From positions 1,426,001 through 1,490,000 of the forward strand of contig CP006772.1 of the NCBI GenBank assembly GCA_000473305.1: a DNA stretch of 64,000 bases, given 5' to 3'. Source of the DNA: Bacteroidales bacterium CF. GTDB taxonomy: Bacteria; Bacteroidota; Bacteroidia; Bacteroidales; UBA932. The notes beneath the pieces were generated by a model, which saw only the letters and a list, made by a program, of their open reading frames with translations, had not been told where the DNA came from and made no database searches. The stretch's first letter is position 1. Each line of letters opens with the position of its first letter. Shown piece by piece: positions 27,605 through 36,306 of the stretch. The position numbers and the translations under genes were made by a program.

Positions 27605-28996
27605 ATGTCTTTAATTAAATCTATATCCGGCATAAGGGGAACAATAGGGGGAGTTGCAGGAGATGCTCTCACGCCTCTTGACATAGTGAAATTTACAGCG
27701 GCCTATTCTGCCCGACTTAAGATGAGGCTTCCGGGAAAAGAGAGATACAAGGTTGTAGTTGGAAGAGATGCAAGAATCTCCGGTGAGATGGTAGACAAAG
27801 TGGTATGCGGAACGCTGATGGCTTGTGGGGTGGATGTTGTCAATGCCGGGCTTGCTTCTACACCGACTGTTGAGATGGCCGTTACCTTTGAAAATGCCGA
27901 TGGGGGAATAATTCTGACAGCATCACATAACCCCAGGCAATGGAATGCCCTTAAATTGCTGGACCAGAACGGGGAATTTCTTGACGCAACAGAGGGTGAA
28001 TTATTGTTGGAGTGCGCGGCAAAGGAGAGCTTTTCTTTCAGTGAAGTTGACTCAATAGGCCACTACACATACAAGGATTTTACTGACAGGCATATAGAGG
28101 CTGTTCTCTCCCACCCCCTCGTAGATATTGAAGAGATCTACCGAAGCGGTTTTAAAGTTGTCCTTGACGCCGTAAATTCGGTTGGAGGTATCGTTATGCC
28201 AAGACTACTGGAAGCACTGGGTGTAACTTGTATTCAGCTCAATTGCGAACCAACCGGTGATTTTGCCCACAACCCTGAACCACTGCCTGAAAATCTGACC
28301 GGATTATCAGCGAGAGTGGTCTCAGAAAAGGCCGATCTGGGAATTTCCGTAGATCCGGACGTAGACAGACTGGCGTTGATGTGCGAAGACGGTACTCCAT
28401 ATGGTGAAGAGTACACACTAGTTACTGTTGCGGATTATATTCTGAAAAACAAGAAGGGTCCGACAGTCTCCAATCTCTCTTCTTCAAGGGCACTGAGAGA
28501 TGTAACTGAAGCTGCAGGATGCCTCTATTCAGCCTCTGCTGTAGGTGAAGTGAATGTAGTGGCAGAGATGAAAAGGGTCAGTGCAGTGATAGGGGGAGAA
28601 GGTAACGGTGGTGTTATAGTTCCGGGCTTTCACTACGGAAGAGATGCATTGATTGGTACTGCTCTATTCCTGACACACCTGGCAAAAAGCAAGAAAAAAG
28701 CAACATCTTTAAGAGATAGTTACCCGAAATATTATATTTCAAAAAATAAAATAGAACTTTCCGCAGGTATAGACGTTGATAAAGTGCTGGCTGATATCAA
28801 AAAGATATATTCAGATAACAGAATCACAGATATAGACGGAGTCAAAGTTGATTTTGACAGCAGGAGACAATGGGTTCACCTCAGGAAATCAAACACGGAG
28901 CCTATCATAAGAATCTATGCAGAGGCAGATTCAGAAGAGGCGGCAGATACACTCGCACAAGAAGTAATAAGAAAAATAAACGAAATAATTAAATAG
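27605..28996 (+). CDS. glmM: Phosphoglucosamine mutase / phosphohexomutase
   Basis: A 463-residue alpha-D-phosphohexomutase. The phosphoserine loop is TASHNPRQWNALK (serine near residue 106), the metal loop is VDPDVDRLAL, the sugar loop is GGEGNGG and the phosphate-binding loop is RKSNTEPIIRIY. It probably converts glucosamine-6-phosphate to glucosamine-1-phosphate for peptidoglycan and LPS precursors. A broader phosphoglucomutase/phosphomannomutase activity cannot be excluded. It is followed after 6 nt by a NamZ-like gene, consistent with cell-wall sugar metabolism. Confidence 0.9.
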   Translation: MSLIKSISGIRGTIGGVAGDALTPLDIVKFTAAYSARLKMRLPGKERYKVVVGRDARISGEMVDKVVCGTLMACGVDVVNAGLASTPTVEMAVTFENADGGIILTASHNPRQWNALKLLDQNGEFLDATEGELLLECAAKESFSFSEVDSIGHYTYKDFTDRHIEAVLSHPLVDIEEIYRSGFKVVLDAVNSVGGIVMPRLLEALGVTCIQLNCEPTGDFAHNPEPLPENLTGLSARVVSEKADLGISVDPDVDRLALMCEDGTPYGEEYTLVTVADYILKNKKGPTVSNLSSSRALRDVTEAAGCLYSASAVGEVNVVAEMKRVSAVIGGEGNGGVIVPGFHYGRDALIGTALFLTHLAKSKKKATSLRDSYPKYYISKNKIELSAGIDVDKVLADIKKIYSDNRITDIDGVKVDFDSRRQWVHLRKSNTEPIIRIYAEADSEEAADTLAQEVIRKINEIIK

Positions 28997-29002
28997 TCAC
29001 AG

Positions 29003-30229
29003 ATGTTTTCATTCAGAACAACTTCGCTACTGGAACAGCCGGATAATGTCTTAAGAAACGGCAGACTGGGTATTCTATGTAACCAAGTCGCATGGCAGCC
29101 CGACAAAGGTGAATATCTCTTTGAAACCTTATACAAAAGAGGGCGGTTGAAAAGAGTATTTACACCTGAACATGGTCTTTTCGGGGAGTTGCAGGATCAG
29201 GTAACGCTTGACGATACTGAGGTATACGGTAAACTTGGCCTTGAGGGCTGCGAATTTGTATCTCTGTACGGAACCGATGAGAACTCTCTTTCTGCCAGTG
29301 CTGCAAAACTTGAAGATCTGGACGCACTTATAATTGAACTGCAGGATGTAGGTTCCCGTTACTATACATTTACGACTACTGTCTTCAATCTGTTTAAAGT
29401 GCTTAAAAAACATGACCTTAACCTCTCTATATACATTGTAGACAGGATGAATCCTGCCGGAAGGCAGGTAGAAGGCACAATGCTGGAGAAGGGATATGGT
29501 TCGTTTATAGGCATAGAGGGTATTCCTCACAGACACGGCCTTACATTTGGTGAGCTTACAAACCTATTTTACAACGAGATTAACGCAAAGTTCCCCCTAC
29601 ACATCATAGCCTATACAGCGGAAAAAGTGAGCAAGGACCTGCTTCCATGGAGTATTCCCCCCTCTCCGAACATTCCGGGATTGTTCACCTGCCATTTTTA
29701 CAGCGGTCAGGTATTGTGGGAAGGAACAAATGTCAGTGAGGGACGCGGAACAACCCGGCCATTTGAAGTGTTCGGAGCACCGTTCATGTCGAATCTTCTG
29801 GAATACAACAAGAAACATGGTTTTTCAAACTGGAATGATTCTGATAATCCTATATCTGATCCGGCAGTTTATATAAGGTGGCAGAAATTTATACCTACTT
29901 TTCACAAGTATAAAGGTGAAGTATGTACCGGTTTTCAGCTGCATCCCGTGCCAGGCGAGCAGTACCATGCATTGGCACACAATTTGAAAATAATAAGGTT
30001 CGTGGCAGAAAACTGTCCCGGCTTCAATTTTCCCGACGGGGTCTATGAAAGGGGCAATGACAAAAGTGCAATTGAGCTGCTTCTCGGAGACAAACTGTTG
30101 ATAGACTATGTTAAAGGCTCTTCAGACTGGGAAACGGTCAAGGAACACATAAAAGTAGAAGAACAGAAATGGATAAGAAAAGCCAAGAAGTTTATGCTTT
30201 ACGAAGAACAACTTTATAGATGTAAATAA
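29003..30229 (+). CDS. DUF1343 family exo-beta-N-acetylmuramidase (NamZ-like)
   Basis: A 408-residue protein of the DUF1343 family (now glycoside hydrolase family 171, NamZ). Conserved stretches include LGILCNQVAW, VFTPEHGLFGELQDQ, LDALIIELQDVGSRYYTF, VDRMNPAGR, GLTFGELTNLFYNE and EGTNVSEGRGTTRPFE. NamZ enzymes release terminal MurNAc from peptidoglycan fragments. No signal peptide is visible at the chosen start, whereas many relatives are exported, so this copy may act on recycled muropeptides in the cytoplasm. Coupling to glmM agrees with amino-sugar recycling. Confidence 0.88.
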   Translation: MFSFRTTSLLEQPDNVLRNGRLGILCNQVAWQPDKGEYLFETLYKRGRLKRVFTPEHGLFGELQDQVTLDDTEVYGKLGLEGCEFVSLYGTDENSLSASAAKLEDLDALIIELQDVGSRYYTFTTTVFNLFKVLKKHDLNLSIYIVDRMNPAGRQVEGTMLEKGYGSFIGIEGIPHRHGLTFGELTNLFYNEINAKFPLHIIAYTAEKVSKDLLPWSIPPSPNIPGLFTCHFYSGQVLWEGTNVSEGRGTTRPFEVFGAPFMSNLLEYNKKHGFSNWNDSDNPISDPAVYIRWQKFIPTFHKYKGEVCTGFQLHPVPGEQYHALAHNLKIIRFVAENCPGFNFPDGVYERGNDKSAIELLLGDKLLIDYVKGSSDWETVKEHIKVEEQKWIRKAKKFMLYEEQLYRCK

Positions 30230-30248
30230 TTTAACTTATATTAATTAA

Positions 30249-31004
30249 ATGGCAAATCCAGTTTTATCGGAAAAAATTTTTAAAACAAATCAGGCAACAT
30301 CAGCAAGTACAGGTACAATGACCGTAAAGGGCACCGCAACAAAATCACTGGTCTTGATTTTGATGATACTTGCCGGAGCAATGTACACATGGAAAATCGC
30401 ATATGAAGCTATCAATCCGGCTTCTTTACAACCATGGATGTGGGGTGGAGTTATCGGAGGTTTCGTAGTTGCTATGATTATCAGTTTCAAACCAATATGG
30501 GCTCAGTATCTTGCTCCAATATATGCCGTGCTCGAAGGGCTGTTCCTAGGAGCAATATCTGCTGTCTTCAGCCAGGCTTTTGCCGCAACTGCTCCTGGCA
30601 TTGTAATGAATGCCACACTTTTGACCATTCTCACTGCAGTCGTAATGCTTATAATATACAGGACAAATCTGATTAAAGTAGACGGCAAATTTGCAAAAAT
30701 TATGACTATTGCAATCGGAGCTATTGCCTTGTATTATATTGTTTCCATGGTATTATCACTCTTTGGTGTAAATCTCACAATGCTTCACAACAGCGGACCA
30801 TTGAGCATAGGTATAAGTCTTGTTATTATAGGAGTCGCAGCCTTCAGCCTTCTGATGGATTACGAGTTCATCGTAAGGGCATCAGAATCCGGAGCCCCAA
30901 AATATATGGAGTGGTATGGTGCTTTTGGCCTCATGGTTACTCTTGTATGGCTATACCTTGAAATACTTAAAATTCTGGCAAAATTTGCCGGAAACCGTGA
31001 ATAA
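30249..31004 (+). CDS. Bax inhibitor-1/YccA family membrane protein
   Basis: A 251-residue protein with seven predicted transmembrane helices beginning near residue 30 (KSLVLILMILAGAMYTW). It includes the family signatures YAVLEGLFLGAISAVFSQ and the C-terminal GLMVTLVWLYLEILKILAKF. Related proteins (YccA, YetJ, BsYetJ-type calcium leak channels) modulate membrane protease FtsH or leak Ca2+. It is in line with glmM-namZ but has its own spacing of 19 nt. Function here is not established. Confidence 0.9.
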   Translation: MANPVLSEKIFKTNQATSASTGTMTVKGTATKSLVLILMILAGAMYTWKIAYEAINPASLQPWMWGGVIGGFVVAMIISFKPIWAQYLAPIYAVLEGLFLGAISAVFSQAFAATAPGIVMNATLLTILTAVVMLIIYRTNLIKVDGKFAKIMTIAIGAIALYYIVSMVLSLFGVNLTMLHNSGPLSIGISLVIIGVAAFSLLMDYEFIVRASESGAPKYMEWYGAFGLMVTLVWLYLEILKILAKFAGNRE

Positions 31005-31005
31005 T

Positions 31006-31036
31006 TTTGGTCATAAACAAATTATTAGTACTTTTG
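31006..31036 (+). promoter_or_regulatory. Bacteroidota-type promoter of rpmE2
   Basis: TTTG (31006-31009), 19 nt, then TACTTTTG (31029-31036), followed by the L31 ATG at 31065. Confidence 0.68.
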
Positions 31037-31064
31037 CAACCCTATTATTTAATACAAATAAGCA

Positions 31065-31316
31065 ATGAAAAAAGGAATACATCCCGAAACCTACCGTCTT
31101 GTAGCTTTCAAGGATATGTCAAATGACCATGTATTTATTACACGTTCATGTGTAAATACAAGAGAGACAATTACTCACGAAGGAGTTGAATACCCTGTGA
31201 TAAAGTTAGAGATTTCAAACACATCTCACCCATTCTATACCGGTAAGATGAAACTTGTAGACACTGCAGGTCGTGTTGATAAATTCCTTAACAGATACAA
31301 GAACGTCAAAAAGTAA
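31065..31316 (+). CDS. rpmE2: 50S ribosomal protein L31 type B
   Basis: An 83-residue L31 paralogue starting [20 protein letters not shown] and ending in [11 protein letters not shown]. The CxxC zinc motif of type A L31 is absent, so it is the zinc-independent type B form. In many bacteria this form is induced under zinc shortage; in this phylum it is often the only copy. It has its own promoter and terminator. Confidence 0.95.
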   Translation: MKKGIHPETYRLVAFKDMSNDHVFITRSCVNTRETITHEGVEYPVIKLEISNTSHPFYTGKMKLVDTAGRVDKFLNRYKNVKK

Positions 31317-31340
31317 TTTTGATTTCAACAAAGAATTTGA

Positions 31341-31366
31341 AAAAGGCCCTCACGGGTCTTTTTTGA
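31341..31366 (+). terminator. Intrinsic terminator after rpmE2
   Basis: Stem AAAAGGCCC (31341-31349) with GGGTCTTTT (31354-31362), one G-T pair, TCAC loop, trailing T run. Confidence 0.85.
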
Positions 31367-31402
31367 TTTTTTACTATTTTTGAGTTATTAAGAAAAACAC
31401 AA

Positions 31403-32113
31403 ATGGAAGACAGGGTTGAAAAATTGAAGAGTTTGTCTGCATTGTATAACAATGCAGAATTCTTTACTAAAGATCCGGTTGTGTTTCCAAAAATCTTTTC
31501 AGAAAAGTATATCAGAGGCGAGGCAACTTTACAAGATGTGGAGATTGCCGGAATTCTCTCCTCGCATCTGGCATGGGGCAGGCGCGAGATGATATTTAAT
31601 AATTGCGAAAAGATGTTCTGTGAGATGAATTGGCAGCCTTTACAATATGTAATGGGCGGTATTTACCGAAATGATCCGGTCTCTCTTCACAGGACAATCA
31701 AATGGAGCGATTTTGCCCGGATTTGCGAAAACCTCCGTCTCTTCTACTCCCAAGAACACTCTCTTGAGAATTTTTCCCCATCCTATGTAAGAACAAACAT
31801 TTTCGGCAGTAAACCGGATCCGAATGCGGCAAACAAGAAGATTCACATGTTTCGCAGATGGATGGTTAGAAACGACGGAATCGTTGACTTAGGTGTCTGG
31901 AAAAACAGCAAACCTGCCGATTTGGTAATACCACTGGATGTGCATGTCCATCGCAGCGCGTTGGAAATGGGCATTACAACAAGAAAATCGGCAGATTTTA
32001 AAACTGCAATGGAGATTACTGAATACCTCCGTAAAATATTTCCTTCTGATCCTTGTGTAGGTGATTTTGCATTATTTGCCTTTGCAGCTACCTCAAGCCG
32101 AAAAATTGGCTAA
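31403..32113 (+). CDS. TIGR02757 / DUF2400 family protein
   Basis: A 236-residue protein of the TIGR02757 family. Recognisable parts are YIRGEATLQDVEIAGILSSHLAWGRREMI near the start, KKIHMFRRWMVRNDGIVDLGVWKN, and DLVIPLDVHVHRSALEMGITTRKSADFKTAMEITE. The helical architecture and the HRxA-like region recall the HhH-GPD DNA-glycosylase superfamily, but a catalytic role is unproven. A TATTTTTG sequence at 31375-31382 could serve as its -7 element. Confidence 0.85.
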   Translation: MEDRVEKLKSLSALYNNAEFFTKDPVVFPKIFSEKYIRGEATLQDVEIAGILSSHLAWGRREMIFNNCEKMFCEMNWQPLQYVMGGIYRNDPVSLHRTIKWSDFARICENLRLFYSQEHSLENFSPSYVRTNIFGSKPDPNAANKKIHMFRRWMVRNDGIVDLGVWKNSKPADLVIPLDVHVHRSALEMGITTRKSADFKTAMEITEYLRKIFPSDPCVGDFALFAFAATSSRKIG

Positions 32114-32127
32114 ATTTGGTATTAATA

Positions 32128-32703
32128 ATGGGAAAACTATTCATCATAGCCGGATGTAACGGGGCCGGAAAGACAACCGCCTCATACAATATATTGCCCG
32201 AAATGCTCGGGTGCAAGGAGTATGTAAACGCCGATGAAATTGCAAGAGGAATATCTCCGTTTAAACCGGAAAGCGTCTCCATTCAAGCCGGTAAAATAAT
32301 GTTAATCAGGATAAAAGAGCTTATTGCCAACGGCACGGATTTTGCTCTTGAAACTACGCTGGCTACTCGTACTCATGCAAAATTCATCCAATATGCACAG
32401 GAGCACGGATACAAAGTGACACTTGTCTTTTTTTGGCTGAATCTGCCAAGCCTTGCAGTAGAGAGGGTTAGGATGAGAGTGGCGAGTGGAGGGCATAATA
32501 TTGAAGAAAAAGTTATACGAAGACGATACGATATTGGAATAAAAAACTTATTTTCGCTATATATTCCGTTGTGTGAATATTGGATGATAATAAACAACTC
32601 TACCTTGCCCCCGGAACTGATAGCCGAAGGAGGAAAGAACCAGGAGCAAAAGATATATAATAAACCAACCTACAATAAAATAGTCAATTATGAGCGAACT
32701 TGA
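32128..32703 (+). CDS. Zeta-toxin-family P-loop kinase
   Basis: A 191-residue P-loop protein. I prefer the ATG at 32128 (MGKLFIIAGCNGAGKTT) over the TTG at 32116. Walker A is GCNGAGKTT, then NADEIARGISPF (the Asp equivalent to the substrate-site region), ETTLATRTHAKFI and VRMRVASGGHNIEEKVIRRRY, with the lid arginines. Zeta toxins phosphorylate UDP-N-acetylglucosamine and poison cell-wall synthesis. A tiny partner gene overlaps its 3' end by 14 nt, as expected for a toxin-antitoxin pair, though the order is toxin first. Some chromosomal relatives may be housekeeping kinases. Confidence 0.82.
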   Translation: MGKLFIIAGCNGAGKTTASYNILPEMLGCKEYVNADEIARGISPFKPESVSIQAGKIMLIRIKELIANGTDFALETTLATRTHAKFIQYAQEHGYKVTLVFFWLNLPSLAVERVRMRVASGGHNIEEKVIRRRYDIGIKNLFSLYIPLCEYWMIINNSTLPPELIAEGGKNQEQKIYNKPTYNKIVNYERT

Positions 32704-32845
32704 GACTAAAGAGCTTAGGGATAGCATCCTGAACGGTCTGAACATCTCCTTTCAGCGATTAATTCAGGAAAAGAAGAAGAATAATTCTGAACTTGCATTT
32801 TCCAACAAGGGCAAAATTGTCAAAGTAAAGGCAGCCGAGCTTTAA
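32690..32845 (+). CDS. Small protein, putative antitoxin partner of the zeta-like kinase
   Basis: A 51-residue frame beginning MSELETKELRDSILNGL and ending GKIVKVKAAEL. It overlaps the zeta-like gene by 14 nt in another frame, so it is probably translated by coupling. It is acidic and helical at the N-terminus and basic at the C-terminus. I do not recognise a named family beyond similarity in layout to small ORFs that follow zeta-like genes in this phylum. The antitoxin role is inference. Confidence 0.68.
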   Translation: MSELETKELRDSILNGLNISFQRLIQEKKKNNSELAFSNKGKIVKVKAAEL

Positions 32846-32862
32846 TTTCAAAAAAACCTTAC

Positions 32863-34416
32863 ATGACAACAAGAAAAGTTTTTATACTGCTGCTGAATAT
32901 TTTCAGTAGTGGTTTTTTATTTTCCCAGGTTCACTTCTCTTCAGATTTTGAATCTGCCAGTATCGGATCTGTCAAACTACTCGATTCTGTCTGGATTAAG
33001 AGTACGCCCACGGACTCAATGCTCTCTCTTTCATATGAGATCTCATCGAAATTCGACCCGCTGAATCCCGTTGACACATCTTTGTCTCCCAGTGCAAGAT
33101 GGTATTACTTCAGGATTACAGGTGTCAAAGGCAAGCAGCTCTTCATTAACATAAGGAACTCCGAAACAATCAGGCCATTCTATTCTTACGACAACAAGAA
33201 TTTTCAACGGTTTGAGTATGTGGAGAACATTAACAAGGGACAGATTAATAAAATATTCATACAAGATACAGTATACATATGTCACTTCATCCCATACACC
33301 TGTTCTCATCTCAACAAAAAGTATGCAGAGTGGGCCGGAAGTGAATATGTGAAAACCGAGGTTATCGGGCAGAGTCAGCAAGGCCGTGACATCCGAATGA
33401 TGACACTTACAGACCGGTCGGCAGATGATACAAATAAAAAAAGGGTATGGATTCACGGAAGAGTCCATCCAAGTGAGCATCCGTCGAGCTGGCATCTGGA
33501 ATTTTTGATTGACAAGCTACTGGATGGTTCTGTCCATTCACGAGCATTACTTGCAAATACAATTTTCTATATAGTACCATTCACAAACCCTGACGGAGTT
33601 TACGGAGGCCTCTCCAGATCAGCTTCCACAGGTGTCAATATTGAAATAAACTGGGACAGGCCTGACCCTCTCACTATGCCTGAAGTTAAGGCTTTAAGAG
33701 GGAAGATAGAGAGCCTTACAAAAGAGAAGCCTTTTGACCTGTTTCTTAACATGCATTCACAGATTTCCGGCACAATAACATATTGGATACATACTGCAGA
33801 ATCCACATCAGGACTTATGTTTAGAAAACAGATGTTGCTGAGTGCACTGACAATAAATGACAATTCTTGGTTCGCCCCTGCAGATCTCTCATTTTCAGAT
33901 GTTGCTCCGAGATATGTTGAAGGGTGGATATGGAACAGATTCGGAAACAATACCGTAGCCGTTACCTTCGAGACTCCTTATACTTACTACAAAGACAATA
34001 AAAATGGAGAGTGGGTCTCTCTTGACAATCTAAAATCATTGGCAAACAATTCCCTGTTTGCAATCAGCGATTATTTGGGCGTCTCTTCTGATGCAAGGAT
34101 TCTTGCAGATGTCAAAGTTTCTCGGCCTTCCGTATGGAAAAAGAGTGCCAAGGACTCTCTGGTCTATTTCGGAGAAGAATGTCTGATAACCAACAAAGTA
34201 AAGCAGAAGGTCAGTGCTAAGGTGGCATTTCCTGATGCAGGGACTTATAAGGTCTATACATGGGTGGCAGGATCTGTTGACAATTGGTCTGATAATTTGG
34301 TCAACAGGTGGAAAGAGGTGGGATCAGTCACTGTATCAAAAAAACGGACCTATAAATGGAGGGGAACCTCAGATCAATTGAACGGTGTTGCCGATAAATT
34401 GCTTTTTTTAAAATAA
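32863..34416 (+). CDS. Secreted M14 family zinc carboxypeptidase-like protein
   Basis: A 517-residue protein with a signal peptide (about 1-21). An N-terminal beta-sandwich-like domain (25-150) precedes the M14 catalytic domain. Zinc ligands are visible as HPSEH (H about 202, E about 205) and H about 298 (LNMHSQ), with catalytic Glu at about 369 (VTFETPYTY). The NPDGVYGG and VNIEINWDRPD motifs also fit the family. A C-terminal beta domain (about 410-517) follows. It probably trims peptides or modified peptidoglycan stems in the periplasm or outside. It stands alone and is followed by a tRNA gene. Confidence 0.88.
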   Translation: MTTRKVFILLLNIFSSGFLFSQVHFSSDFESASIGSVKLLDSVWIKSTPTDSMLSLSYEISSKFDPLNPVDTSLSPSARWYYFRITGVKGKQLFINIRNSETIRPFYSYDNKNFQRFEYVENINKGQINKIFIQDTVYICHFIPYTCSHLNKKYAEWAGSEYVKTEVIGQSQQGRDIRMMTLTDRSADDTNKKRVWIHGRVHPSEHPSSWHLEFLIDKLLDGSVHSRALLANTIFYIVPFTNPDGVYGGLSRSASTGVNIEINWDRPDPLTMPEVKALRGKIESLTKEKPFDLFLNMHSQISGTITYWIHTAESTSGLMFRKQMLLSALTINDNSWFAPADLSFSDVAPRYVEGWIWNRFGNNTVAVTFETPYTYYKDNKNGEWVSLDNLKSLANNSLFAISDYLGVSSDARILADVKVSRPSVWKKSAKDSLVYFGEECLITNKVKQKVSAKVAFPDAGTYKVYTWVAGSVDNWSDNLVNRWKEVGSVTVSKKRTYKWRGTSDQLNGVADKLLFLK

Positions 34417-34424
34417 TTTTTTTG

Positions 34425-34432
34425 TAGATTTG
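34425..34432 (+). promoter_or_regulatory. Probable -7 element of the tRNA-Gly promoter
   Basis: TAGATTTG matches TAnnTTTG, 29 nt before the mature tRNA. An upstream TTG (34399-34401) is 23 nt away, slightly too far for the usual spacing. Confidence 0.5.
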
Positions 34433-34461
34433 CACTCCCGATAACAATCGTTGTAAATATT

Positions 34462-34534
34462 GCGGAAATAGCTCAGTCGGTAGAGCATCAGCTTCCCAAG
34501 CTGAGGGTCGCGAGTTCGAATCTCGTTTTCCGCT
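34462..34534 (+). tRNA. tRNA-Gly (anticodon CCC)
   Basis: A 73-nt cloverleaf. Acceptor GCGGAAA pairs with TTTCCGC. The D-loop is AGCTCAGTCGGTAGAGC, and the anticodon stem TCAGC/GCTGA encloses the loop TTCCCAA with CCC at the anticodon. The T-arm CGAGTTCGAATCTCG is present. CCA is not encoded. It reads GGG glycine codons. An intrinsic terminator follows directly. Confidence 0.95.
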
Positions 34535-34540
34535 CACAGA

Positions 34541-34567
34541 AAAAGCCTCTTTTCAGAGGCTTTTTTT
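34541..34567 (+). terminator. Intrinsic terminator after tRNA-Gly
   Basis: Stem AAAAGCCTCT (34541-34550) with AGAGGCTTTT (34555-34564), TTTC loop, then a T run to 34567. Confidence 0.9.
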
Positions 34568-34626
34568 ATTGAATATCCTGACCAAGTGTCAAATACAATT
34601 GGTATATTTGAGGAAACTAAGAAACA

Positions 34627-35034
34627 ATGAAAATACTTTTAAGAACATCTCTGTTTTTGATTCTGGCACTGCTTACATTCTCATGCGGATCGATGAAAAA
34701 TGTGTCAGACTCGAAGAGCGGGCGGTTGGGTATCAGAGATACCGTACCTGCTAAGGACTCTACTGAATATGAGTTGATAGTCTTTGATTCAGGTTTTGAC
34801 TTCTGGCTTAACAGCCATTCTCACAAGGAAAACATGTACTCAAACGAATATCTCCAGACTATGAACTATCAGTATGTAGTTGCCTGGAACAATCTCTATG
34901 CATCGGGAGACAGGCGTATTGAAAGTTATCTTGATTATAGTCCTCTTACAAAATACAATTTTGAATTTAACTACCGGCTATATATGTACTTCAAGTATTT
35001 TGAGGAGACTAACAGAATGAAACTGACACCATAA
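34627..35034 (+). CDS. DUF6146-like lipoprotein
   Basis: A 135-residue protein with a lipoprotein signal peptide (lipobox LTFSC, Cys at residue 20), a short polar linker, and a compact domain with FDSGFDFWLNSHSHKENMYSNEYL and NYRLYMYFKYFEE. The sequence resembles the DUF6146 family of Bacteroidota. A TATATTTG at 34603-34610 may be its -7 promoter element. Function unknown; it is predicted to be anchored to a membrane on the periplasmic side. Confidence 0.75.
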   Translation: MKILLRTSLFLILALLTFSCGSMKNVSDSKSGRLGIRDTVPAKDSTEYELIVFDSGFDFWLNSHSHKENMYSNEYLQTMNYQYVVAWNNLYASGDRRIESYLDYSPLTKYNFEFNYRLYMYFKYFEETNRMKLTP

Positions 35035-35061
35035 TCAGCGTACCCGGACAAAACAGGCCAA

Positions 35062-35784
35062 TTAAAGCTCAATCTGAACTCCTATATTGAGTCTGGTTAT
35101 CTCCATATCAATCTTGTCAGGATTGAATGCATTGGTAAGTCGATATTTTGCATATACCGCAAAGTCGTCAAACCCTGCGAGGCATTGTATTCCTGCATTG
35201 AAAGGGTTGAATCTGCTGCCATCCCTGTATTTTATCTTACTCTCCTCATCCTCTCCCAAAAGTGTAGTGAAAACCTTGTACTTTCTGTTGTAAGCATACT
35301 CTCCGTAAGGGCCAAAGTCTATGAAAAGATTTTTGCTTAGATATAATCTTGCGAAAATCCCTGCACAAAGGTTGCTTGTACGGTAATACTCCTTTCTGAT
35401 AGTACCAAGATCGTTTACTACAAGAGGATTGTTCAAATATGCCTTATCCAGCTTATAGGAATAAAAAGAGAGGTTCATATAAGATCCTACTGCCATAGGG
35501 CTTTTTCCTTTTCGGTAAACATCTCTCCAGCCAACCTGTATCTCATATGAATTACCGTAGGATATAGGCATATACTCTTCGTGTTTATCATTTACAGCAA
35601 GACCGAATCCAAAGAAGGTCTCGCTCGAGTGGTTTGACGGACAATCAATCTGTTTATCTGAAGCTACACTCACCTTGAGCGGGGATTGAAACATAAGCTC
35701 GGTTGAGCCGATCTGTACTCTCTTCTGTGCGAAAAGTGCGGTTGTGCATGCACAAAGTGCTGCTATAAATAGTAATCTCTTCAT
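35062..35784 (-). CDS. Exported beta-barrel-like protein of the second ECF operon
   Basis: A 240-residue protein with a signal peptide (1-19, MKRLLFIAALCACTTALFA). Alternating-polarity strands follow, ending in a typical outer-membrane C-terminus (NIGVQIEL). It looks like a small outer-membrane beta-barrel of about eight to ten strands, but no named family is recognised. It is the last gene of a four-gene run headed by an ECF sigma factor, starting 2 nt after the DUF4252 stop, so it is probably an effector or target of that system. Confidence 0.65.
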   Translation of the reverse strand: MKRLLFIAALCACTTALFAQKRVQIGSTELMFQSPLKVSVASDKQIDCPSNHSSETFFGFGLAVNDKHEEYMPISYGNSYEIQVGWRDVYRKGKSPMAVGSYMNLSFYSYKLDKAYLNNPLVVNDLGTIRKEYYRTSNLCAGIFARLYLSKNLFIDFGPYGEYAYNRKYKVFTTLLGEDEESKIKYRDGSRFNPFNAGIQCLAGFDDFAVYAKYRLTNAFNPDKIDMEITRLNIGVQIEL

Positions 35785-35786
35785 AT

Positions 35787-36269
35787 TTATTTTATTTTTA
35801 TCTCACCTGTAATCAAAGCGTCTATAACACTCTTGTCAATATTTCCCTGCAGATAGAATACGGCATACTCCGACTGGGAATCTGCTATAAAAACCAGCAG
35901 GCTGTTCTCACTCTTCTTAAGATACATCTCCAGAAGATCGCCCTTTTCCTTTACTTTCAGAATCTGTGCGAAATTATATTCCTGTATCAGTTTGTTTACT
36001 TCTGTGCGTAAATTTATCCATACAATCTTATCCTTTTCGTTTCCGCCTTTTGTCACATTCAGAATCTTCAGCAGTGTTATTTTTGTAAGTAACTCGTTTG
36101 ATTTTGCCTCTGCTGAAAGAGTTGCAAAAAGTTCAGGTGTGATTGAGACCGACTCGACATTCTTATAATTCTCGTATGTTGCGAATATCTTGTCCAGCTG
36201 TTTTGTCTGAGCGGATATGCTTAACGGTAACAGCACCAGGCTCAGGATTATTATCAATGACTTATTCAT
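35787..36269 (-). CDS. DUF4252 family exported protein
   Basis: A 160-residue protein from the ATG at 36269, where a signal peptide (MNKSLIIILSLVLLPLSISAQ) starts. The frame is open to 36392, but that would overlap the upstream gene and bury the signal. The mature part, including LDKIFATYENYKNVESVSITPELF, matches the DUF4252 family, commonly found beside ECF sigma/anti-sigma genes in Bacteroidota. Its role is unknown. Confidence 0.82.
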   Translation of the reverse strand: MNKSLIIILSLVLLPLSISAQTKQLDKIFATYENYKNVESVSITPELFATLSAEAKSNELLTKITLLKILNVTKGGNEKDKIVWINLRTEVNKLIQEYNFAQILKVKEKGDLLEMYLKKSENSLLVFIADSQSEYAVFYLQGNIDKSVIDALITGEIKIK

Positions 36270-36306
36270 ATTATTGTGTTTTTTTATTTTTTCAGTTATA
36301 GAGAGA

